DNA of 10,941 nt from an uncultured Prevotella sp. (GTDB lineage: Bacteria > Bacteroidota > Bacteroidia > Bacteroidales > Bacteroidaceae), in NCBI GenBank assembly GCA_900540885.1, contig UQHJ01000076.1, forward strand, positions 1 to 10,941. The letters are read 5' to 3'. A program made the translations under genes and the position numbers. Positions 1-5,458 of the stretch are shown here, in pieces; position 1 is the first letter of the stretch; each line of letters starts with the position of its first letter. The notes beneath the pieces are model-generated. The model made no database searches. It saw nothing but the letters and a program-made list of their open reading frames with translations, and was not told where the DNA came from.

Positions 1-1097
1 GTAGCGCCAGTAGGGTAGAGTGGCGTGATAGCGTCAATAAAGGACAAAGCATCAATGGCCTGTTTGGCTTTTAGATGATGTCGCTGCAACTGTTTGAGCG
101 CAGCCGTAAAGGCCGCTTGCAGTTCAGCATCACGAGTAGCAATTTCAAGCCACTTCGTAGGTGCGTAGACGTTGCTCGAAGGCTTCCTTACGATGCGCTG
201 CTCTTGAGGAGCAGTGGTGGGCTTAGTTGGTTTAGCCGTAGAAGCGGTGGCGTGAGGGTGCGCCTTGGTCGTTGAGGTGCGTTGCTGAGGCGAAGGACGA
301 TTTTGTGCCAATAAGCGGCTGTCGTCCGTCTTCGGTTGGGGTTGGCGCTTGTCGCTAAAGTGCTTTTTGGCACCATTGCTTTGTACGAGAGCGTAGGCAG
401 CATCGGTGCTAACGGCCGAGACGGCCGACGTGACGGTCAGCACTTCAGACTTGGGCAGTTCAAACATAAAGGCCGCCTTGCAGCGCCTTTCGCGTTGTCC
501 ATTCTCTAAGCGTACCACTTCGCGTCGAACGTTCCACTTTGTAAAAGGGTGAGAGAAGTGGGCTACGTAATAAAGGTCGGGCACACCGCTCTCTGCCTTT
601 TCGCTGCGTTTGTAGGCGCGTATGGTACGTTTGTCAATAAACACGACGTTCATGTCCTCATTCTGTGGCCCAAATCCCGCATTGTCAATGTCTAACAGAA
701 AGCCTTTATCGGCCGTTGTGTCGGGAAAGGTGTAGTGCTGAACGCAATAGGCGGGCATGCTCTGTAAGTTAGCCAGAATGCCATAGCGTGTATAGTCGAC
801 TTGGTACGTATTGGGTCGGGGCTGCTGGAGTGTGTAGCCAGAGGCGTAGGCCATAAATTGTGTAGAGTCCTTTTCACCTACGTAGACCAATAAGGGGTCA
901 CCCACAAAGGGAATTTGTAGAAAGCCGTTGGCTAAGTTGTCGTTCGAGGTCGATTGTAGAAAGCCACTCAGGAGGTTGTTGTTGTAGAAAGTAAAGGGAC
1001 TGTCCTTTTCGTGAAAGCGCGTTGCGGGGGTCAAACTTTGGGCGAAAACATTTAAGAACGAGAAGAGACAGCAAAACGATAATAGTAGTTTGTACAT
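1..1097 (-). CDS. Secreted GH92-like protein, N-terminal part only (cut by left edge)
   Basis: The frame is open from the ATG at 1097 to the window edge: 365 codons, no stop. Residues 1-19 form a type I signal peptide (basic start, hydrophobic core, VFA|QS-type cleavage), so the product is probably exported. Residues about 85-215 resemble the N-terminal beta-sandwich of glycoside hydrolase family 92 (exo-alpha-mannosidases): a YxVxxxxYGILAxL strand, then HYTFP, then LLDID, then YYVAHFSHPF, which match the family's YGIxAELT, HRYTFP, LLDL and AEFSKPF blocks. Residues 221-240 (LTVTSAVSAVSTDAAYALVQ) fit the usual SfvSvexArxNL segment, and W316 to L334 fits the W-x-L/I...F-x-x-AL segment at the start of the catalytic domain. 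Oddities: the usual N-terminal NPxIGT motif is not seen, and residues 245-312 are a Q/P/T/K-rich low-complexity insert. The catalytic region lies outside the window. In GH92 enzymes of gut Bacteroidota the role is mannan or N-glycan trimming; for this divergent copy that is inference. It could be a non-catalytic relative. Confidence 0.55.
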   Translation of the reverse strand, partial: MYKLLLSFCCLFSFLNVFAQSLTPATRFHEKDSPFTFYNNNLLSGFLQSTSNDNLANGFLQIPFVGDPLLVYVGEKDSTQFMAYASGYTLQQPRPNTYQVDYTRYGILANLQSMPAYCVQHYTFPDTTADKGFLLDIDNAGFGPQNEDMNVVFIDKRTIRAYKRSEKAESGVPDLYYVAHFSHPFTKWNVRREVVRLENGQRERRCKAAFMFELPKSEVLTVTSAVSAVSTDAAYALVQSNGAKKHFSDKRQPQPKTDDSRLLAQNRPSPQQRTSTTKAHPHATASTAKPTKPTTAPQEQRIVRKPSSNVYAPTKWLEIATRDAELQAAFTAALKQLQRHHLKAKQAIDALSFIDAITPLYPTGA

Positions 1098-1188
1098 GAT
1101 TTTGTGAAAGAAAAGAATGAGGGGTGCGCTTTGCGCTTTTTTGAAACATGAACTATCGTAGGGTTATTTCTAAAATAGCCCCATTTAC

Positions 1189-1268
1189 GTTTTAAGGTTA
1201 TAAGGTTATAAAGTTCGTTTAGTTGTTTATCAACGTAATGTAACTTTATAACCTCATAACCTTCAAAC
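1189..1268. repeat. Long AT-rich inverted repeat with 8-base period
   Basis: Arms 1194-1215 and 1242-1263 are reverse complements over 22 bases with a single mismatch. Four more pairs (1189-1192 with 1265-1268) extend the stem past one mismatch, and the 26-base loop contains a small GTTG/CAAC stem. Each arm is itself a tandem 8-base repeat, RAGGTTAT twice followed by AAAGTT. It lies 31 bases beyond the helicase stop and about 90 bases before the GH92-like start, so transcripts entering this spacer from the helicase gene would form the hairpin. It has no GC-rich stem or T-tract, so it is not a classic intrinsic terminator. It may act as a 3'-end stabiliser or be a dispersed repeat element. Confidence 0.75.
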
Positions 1269-1299
1269 TGAAAATCGAATGATTAGGACATCCCGTAAT

Positions 1300-2781
1300 C
1301 TATTCAGGTTTGCGTCCAGCTCCGCTTTTGGGTGGGCGTTGTTTGTTAGCAGGGCGGTTGTCGCTCTTGCCGTGTGGCTTACCATTGTTGCGTTGGCTAT
1401 TGCGCTGACGGTTGTCACGACCTCCACCACCACCTTGTTGGTTGCGGTTCTTGCTGTCCGTCTCTTTCTTTCCCTCTTCTTTATTGCCATTGCTTCTTCT
1501 GCGTCCATTGTTGTTGCCCCCACGACCATTGCGGCCACGGCCCCCACGACCATGTTGTGCTTCAGTTTGAGGCGGACGAACTCCTTCGGGCAGTTCGGCA
1601 CGAGGTATCTTAATCTTCAAGGTGCGCTCAATGTTAGAGAGCGCATAAAGGTCTTTTTCGCCAATCAGCGTAATGGCGCGGCCTTCGCGGCCAGCGCGTG
1701 CGGTGCGGCCAATGCGGTGAACATAGTCTTCGGCATCGTGAGGCGCATCGTAGTTGATCACCATCGTGATGTCATCGATGTCAATACCGCGAGCCACAAT
1801 GTCGGTGGCCACTAAGAGGTCAATCTTGTGGGCACGGAATAGGTTCATCACCTCGTCGCGTTCCGCCTGTTCGAGGTCGGAGTGCATGGCGCGAGCGTTA
1901 AGGCCTTGTCGCTTTAAGATAATGGCCAATTCCTTCACCTTCTGCTTTGACGAACAAAAGAGAATCACGCGCTGAGGCGGTTGCTCCTTGAACACCTTCT
2001 TCAGAATGAGCGGTTTGTCACCCTCGTGACAGATGTAGAGACTCTGTTGAATGTTTTCGGCAGGTTTTGAAACCGCAATCTCTACCTCCACAGGGTCATG
2101 CATCACGCTGCGAGCCAACTCTGCTATCTTGGGAGGCATCGTGGCCGAGAAGAGAATCGTTTGGCGCGACTCAGGCATCTGCTTTACAATCGTCAGAATG
2201 TCGTCGGCAAATCCCATGTCAAGCATGCGGTCGGCCTCGTCGAGTACTAAGTGAGTAGTGCGGCTCAAGTCGAGTGTACCTAATTGAAGGTGAGTAATCA
2301 ATCGGCCAGGAGTAGCCAATACGATGTCAGCTCCAGCTTGCAGCGATTTACGTTCTTGTTCGTAGCGCACACCGTCGTTACCACCATATACGGCTACCGC
2401 ATTCACGTTCGTGTAATAAGCAAAGCCCTGCAAGGCTTGGTCGATTTGTCGTGCCAACTCACGTGTGGGAGCTATTACTAAGCAGTTCACAGCGTCGGCG
2501 GGGTGTTCATCGCGTTCGAGCAGGGTGAGCAAAGGCAACAGATAAGCTGCCGTCTTGCCCGTACCCGTTTGTGCTACGCCCAACACGTCATGGTGTTCAA
2601 GTATTGGGGGAATGCAATTAGCTTGTACGGGCGTACACTTTTCGAAGCGCATATCGTAGAGTGCGTCCAACACGTTGTCAGAGAGGTCGAGGTCTTCGAA
2701 GAATACTTCGGTGACTTTCTTTTCTTTCTCTTTATCTTCTTGTGTTTGTGCAGTATTATTTGTTAAGTCGTTTTCATTCAT
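1300..2781 (-). CDS. DEAD-box ATP-dependent RNA helicase (RhlE-like) with RG/N-rich tail
   Basis: This 493-residue cytoplasmic superfamily 2 helicase unwinds or remodels RNA using ATP, with likely roles in ribosome assembly or mRNA turnover. All core motifs are visible in order: upstream Phe (about 28) and Q motif ending at Q53, motif I AQTGTGKT (70-77), Ia PTRELA (105-110), Ib TPGR (157-160), II DEAD (181-184), III SAT (212-214), IV ILFCSS (273-278), V ATDIVARGIDI (325-335) and VI HRIGRTARAG (355-364). The conserved core ends near residue 395. The last 85 or so residues are a basic low-complexity extension rich in G, R, N, Q and K, with GRGG-type repeats, typical of RNA-binding disordered tails. 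The first 25 residues are polar and charged. The start at 2781 follows an A-rich leader without Shine-Dalgarno and sits a sensible distance before the Q motif. It is downstream of the permease gene across a repeat-bearing 142-base spacer, so it may have its own promoter. RhlE, CshA and DeaD labels are all used for such proteins; the family call is firm, the subfamily is not. Confidence 0.95.
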   Translation of the reverse strand: MNENDLTNNTAQTQEDKEKEKKVTEVFFEDLDLSDNVLDALYDMRFEKCTPVQANCIPPILEHHDVLGVAQTGTGKTAAYLLPLLTLLERDEHPADAVNCLVIAPTRELARQIDQALQGFAYYTNVNAVAVYGGNDGVRYEQERKSLQAGADIVLATPGRLITHLQLGTLDLSRTTHLVLDEADRMLDMGFADDILTIVKQMPESRQTILFSATMPPKIAELARSVMHDPVEVEIAVSKPAENIQQSLYICHEGDKPLILKKVFKEQPPQRVILFCSSKQKVKELAIILKRQGLNARAMHSDLEQAERDEVMNLFRAHKIDLLVATDIVARGIDIDDITMVINYDAPHDAEDYVHRIGRTARAGREGRAITLIGEKDLYALSNIERTLKIKIPRAELPEGVRPPQTEAQHGRGGRGRNGRGGNNNGRRRSNGNKEEGKKETDSKNRNQQGGGGGRDNRQRNSQRNNGKPHGKSDNRPANKQRPPKSGAGRKPE

Positions 2782-2819
2782 TGTTGTAATGATGTGATAA
2801 TGTAATTGACGCCTATCAG

Positions 2820-2916
2820 CGAATGTGCGTTTTTTTTATGTGAAAAAAGAACTCAGCAATAAAATGTGACCATTTGCACATTTGCACATTCTCGCATTTG
2901 CATATTGACAATGTGC
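2820..2916. repeat. Octamer repeat cluster (AATGTGCR family) between permease and helicase genes
   Basis: The spacer between the permease stop (2924) and the helicase start (2781) contains several copies of an 8-base unit, RAATGTGC or its complement GCACATTY. Tandem complement copies occupy about 2871-2907 (CATTTGCACATTTGCACATT, then diverged copies). Single copies in the opposite orientation occur at 2820-2828 (GAATGTGC) and 2909-2916 (CAATGTGC), with a partial one near 2864. The opposed orientations allow GCACATT/AATGTGC stem pairing in RNA. The same unit forms the arrays between lon and tgt. Confidence 0.8.
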
Positions 2917-2923
2917 ATTATTC

Positions 2924-4144
2924 CTATTTCGGAGTTTTAATATATAGCCCAAACGCAATGAATGCGAAGATAATATTAGGCAGCCATACGGCAATCCAAG
3001 GTTCCATGCCAGCGTTGGTGGCAAACGACGATGATACCGTTTGGAATAGAATGTAGGCAAAGCTTAGGGCTAAGCCTGCTCCCAAACTGATACCCATACC
3101 TCCTTTGCGCTTTTGACTTGAGAGGCAAACGCCAATGAGCGTTAGGATAAAGGCCGCAAAGGGAGTAGCAAAGCGTTTGTAATATTCTAACTCGAATATG
3201 CTCATGTTCTGTGCGCCACGCATTTTCTGTCGTTCAATAAATTCGCGAAGTTGTGGTACGGTGAGCGTTTCTTGTTGGTTGACCACGTAGAAGAAGTCTT
3301 TGGGTTCCATGAAAATGGTCGTGTCAATCTTTTCGCCATGTTCTAACACCTCGCGCATACCCTTCATCGTCCGAATGTCGTACATACGCAGTGTCCACGA
3401 AAAACGGTGGTCAGACAGCGTGTCGTATTGTATGGTTTGTGCTGTGAGATGCGACACCAGCTTCTTTTCAACAAACTTGTCGAGTGAGAAGCCGTAGCCG
3501 CTCTTCGTCGTATTGTCAAAGTGAGTGATATAGGCTACCACGCCCGTGTCCACCTGCATCTGAATGTTGTCAATAGAGGTGATGTCAGTACGCTTCTTGA
3601 TGTATTTATTACGGAAATTGACGCGCTCTACGTTGCTCTTCGGTATGACGTATGCACCTAAGAGAAAGGTACATGAAGCAATGAGTGCGGCTGTGACCAT
3701 ATAGGGGCGCAGCAGACGGCGAAAACTCATACCTGTACTCTTCATCGCTATAATCTCACTCTTGTCGGCCAACTTAGAGGTGAAGAAGATAACGGCAATA
3801 AAGATAAAGAGTGGACTGAAGAGGTTTAGGAAGTAAGGCACGAAGTTGCAATAATATTGCGCTATCTTTATGCCCGAAGCATGGCTCTGCGTGAGTTTGT
3901 CAATGTTTTCATTATAGTCGAAGATAACGGCGATAATGATAATGATAGCCAGTAGGAAGATATAAGTGCTGATAAACTTCAGCATGATGTAGCGGTCCAG
4001 ACGTCCGAGCAGAGGCTTGCGGCCTCGGCTGCTTTGGGGCTTGCTGCTTGTGGGGGCTATCGCTTGCTCCGCATCGTTCTTAGAAGAGCGATGTAGCGGC
4101 TTGAACAAGTAGCTACGTATTTTCGACAATAACTTTTTTGACAT
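2924..4144 (-). CDS. LptF/LptG (YjgP/YjgQ) family permease
   Basis: This 406-residue inner-membrane protein belongs to the family that pairs with the LptB ATPase to extract lipopolysaccharide from the inner membrane and feed it to the periplasmic LptC-LptA bridge. The topology matches the family: three N-terminal membrane segments (about 56-76, 104-122, 148-167), a large periplasmic beta-rich domain (about 170-325), and three C-terminal segments (about 326-342, 352-371, 383-402). The family start motif LDRYIxxKF is at 49-57, and the cytoplasmic SEIIAMKSTGMSFRRLLRP stretch (129-147), conserved as a coupling region for the ATPase, is clear. The annotated start gives a 48-residue basic, Ser-rich extension before that motif, longer than typical. 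No better start is evident: M54 lies inside the conserved motif, so the extension seems real. It begins 43 bases after the tgt stop, consistent with cotranscription. The sequence alone does not separate LptF from LptG. Confidence 0.9.
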   Translation of the reverse strand: MSKKLLSKIRSYLFKPLHRSSKNDAEQAIAPTSSKPQSSRGRKPLLGRLDRYIMLKFISTYIFLLAIIIIIAVIFDYNENIDKLTQSHASGIKIAQYYCNFVPYFLNLFSPLFIFIAVIFFTSKLADKSEIIAMKSTGMSFRRLLRPYMVTAALIASCTFLLGAYVIPKSNVERVNFRNKYIKKRTDITSIDNIQMQVDTGVVAYITHFDNTTKSGYGFSLDKFVEKKLVSHLTAQTIQYDTLSDHRFSWTLRMYDIRTMKGMREVLEHGEKIDTTIFMEPKDFFYVVNQQETLTVPQLREFIERQKMRGAQNMSIFELEYYKRFATPFAAFILTLIGVCLSSQKRKGGMGISLGAGLALSFAYILFQTVSSSFATNAGMEPWIAVWLPNIIFAFIAFGLYIKTPK

Positions 4145-4164
4145 CTATTATGAAGACTTGTTTT

Positions 4165-4178
4165 GTTGACTCGTCAAC
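4165..4178. promoter_or_regulatory. Short palindrome in tgt-permease spacer
   Basis: GTTGAC and GTCAAC are separated by two bases (TC) in the 43-base gap between the tgt stop and the permease start. As RNA it could form a small stem (GTTGA/TCAAC), too weak for a terminator. As DNA it could be a protein-binding site. Either role is speculative; the symmetry itself is seen directly. Confidence 0.4.
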
Positions 4179-4187
4179 TAAAGAAAA

Positions 4188-5312
4188 TCACAACTTACGG
4201 CTCAGTTTAACGACCATTTCGCGTTTCCAAGGGCCAAAGTTATTGGCAAGGATTTGCTTACGGGCTTCGCGTACCAGCCAGAGGTAGAACGAAAGGTTGT
4301 GGATAGAGGCTATTTGCATGGCCAATAACTCTTTGGCCTTAAACAAGTGGTGGAGGTAAGCCTTGGTGTATTGCACATCGGCAAAGCAGTGCGCCATGGG
4401 GTCGACTGGCTCAAAGCAATCAGCCCACTTCGCATTGCGCATATTGATAATGCCTTCAGCCGTAAAGAGGCAAGCGTTGCGTCCGTTGCGTGTAGGCATC
4501 ACACAGTCAAACATGTCCACACCGCGTTCAATGCCTTCGAGAATGTTGACAGGAGTGCCAACGCCCATGAGGTAGCGAGGGCGGTCGGTGGGTAGAATGT
4601 CATTTACTACCTCAATCATCTCGTACATCTTCTCAGCAGGTTCGCCCACGGCCAATCCGCCAATGGCATAACCTTCTGCGCCAAAGTCGCTCATAAACTT
4701 GGCACTCTCTTGGCGCAAGTCTTTATAGACGCACCCCTGAACGATAGGGAAGAGTGCTTGCTTATAGCCATACTTCGGTTCCGTCTCGTGAAAGCGCTTC
4801 CAACAACGCTTCATCCAACCGTGCGTTAAGTCCAAGCTCTTGCGAGCGTAGGCATAGTCGGCTGTGCCGGGAGGACATTCGTCAAAGGCCATCATGATAT
4901 CGGCCCCAATGGTGCGCTCAATGTCCATTACGCGTTCGGGCGAGAAGAAGTGTTTGCTACCATCGATGTGGGAGCGAAACTCACACCCCTCTTCGCTCAG
5001 TTTGCGTATGCCAGAGAGTGAAAATACTTGAAAGCCACCGCTATCGGTCAGCATGGGGCGATCAAAGCCATTGAATTTATGCAAACCACCTGCGCGCTCC
5101 AGAATGTCAAGTCCAGGACGTAAGTAGAGGTGGTAAGTATTGCCCAATATGATTTCGGCATTGATGTCGTCTTTGATTTCGCGTAGGTGAACACCCTTTA
5201 CGCTGCCCAATGTGCCAACGGGCATAAAGATAGGCGTATGTATTTGTCCATGGTCAGTCGTGATTAAGCCAGCGCGGGCACTGCCATCGGTATGTTGTAA
5301 TTCGTAGGTCAT
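4188..5312 (-). CDS. tgt: tRNA-guanine(34) transglycosylase (bacterial queuosine TGT)
   Basis: This 374-residue cytoplasmic enzyme exchanges guanine 34 of GUN-anticodon tRNAs (Asp, Asn, His, Tyr) for preQ1 in queuosine synthesis. Family blocks are strong: TPIFMPVGTLGSVKG (26-40), LGNTYHLYLRPG (56-67), TDSGGFQVFSLSGIRK (89-104, with the general-base Asp D90), FDECPPG (143-149), PIVQG (189-193), GGLAVGEP (218-225) and FDCVMPTRNGRNA (268-280, with the nucleophile Asp D269). The C-terminal zinc site is unusual: where most bacterial TGTs have CxCxxC, this one reads A307-H-C309-F-A-D312, leaving one of three cysteines plus the later His (H338). The start at 5312 is preferred because homology begins immediately there (MTYELQHTDGSARAG). 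An in-frame ATG at 5396 would add 28 residues mostly encoded by an octamer repeat. It follows lon by 146 bases, with a repeat hairpin between them, and precedes the permease gene by 43 bases. Confidence 0.96.
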   Translation of the reverse strand: MTYELQHTDGSARAGLITTDHGQIHTPIFMPVGTLGSVKGVHLREIKDDINAEIILGNTYHLYLRPGLDILERAGGLHKFNGFDRPMLTDSGGFQVFSLSGIRKLSEEGCEFRSHIDGSKHFFSPERVMDIERTIGADIMMAFDECPPGTADYAYARKSLDLTHGWMKRCWKRFHETEPKYGYKQALFPIVQGCVYKDLRQESAKFMSDFGAEGYAIGGLAVGEPAEKMYEMIEVVNDILPTDRPRYLMGVGTPVNILEGIERGVDMFDCVMPTRNGRNACLFTAEGIINMRNAKWADCFEPVDPMAHCFADVQYTKAYLHHLFKAKELLAMQIASIHNLSFYLWLVREARKQILANNFGPWKREMVVKLSRKL

Positions 5313-5319
5313 GGGTTGT

Positions 5320-5372
5320 GAATGTGCGAATGTGCGAATGTGCAAATGTGCGAATGTGCAAATGTGTGAATG
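5320..5372. repeat. Tandem octamer array RAATGTGC, six units plus a partial one
   Basis: Read on the plus strand, units start at 5320, 5328, 5336, 5344, 5352 and 5360, each RAATGTGC with A or G at the first base. The last full unit ends in T, and a partial GAATG follows. The array lies 7 bases upstream of the tgt start codon and pairs with the opposite-orientation array at 5419-5457. Because 8 is not a multiple of 3, any gain or loss of a unit would shift a reading frame passing through it. Confidence 0.9.
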
Positions 5373-5418
5373 GTCGCCTTTGTTTGCAATGTCCAAATCG
5401 GTATGTTATACATTAAAT

Positions 5419-5457
5419 CATTTGCACATTTTCCCATTTGCACATTTGCACATTCAC
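5419..5457. repeat. Inverted octamer array next to the lon stop
   Basis: Plus-strand copies of GCACATTT/CATTTGCA, one degenerate (TTTTCCC), directly abut the lon stop codon (5459-5461). Its reverse complement matches 5319-5356 with about 5 mismatches over 38 bases, so RNA running from lon into tgt could fold into a long imperfect stem around a loop of about 46 bases. This could be a weak terminator, an RNA processing site or 3'-end protection; the pairing is visible, the function is inferred. Confidence 0.85.
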
Positions 5458-5458
5458 T

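Noticed and set aside
1127..1142. GCGC-TTT-GCGC followed by T-run as a plus-strand terminator
   Set aside because: The stem is only 4 pairs and no plus-strand gene ends there; it lies in the leader of the minus-strand GH92-like gene.
188..1149. Short minus-strand frames at 188-403, 692-877 and 898-1149
   Set aside because: All overlap the 365-codon open GH92-like frame in other phases and show no recognisable domain; only the long frame has a signal peptide and family blocks.
1279..1815. Plus-strand 178-codon frame antisense to the helicase tail
   Set aside because: It mirrors the low-complexity RG/N-rich coding sequence, giving an artificial hydrophobic A/V/T-rich protein; the helicase on the other strand has all conserved motifs.
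5320..5457. Octamer arrays as a CRISPR
   Set aside because: Units are 8 bases, directly adjacent and without unique spacers, and no cas genes are present.
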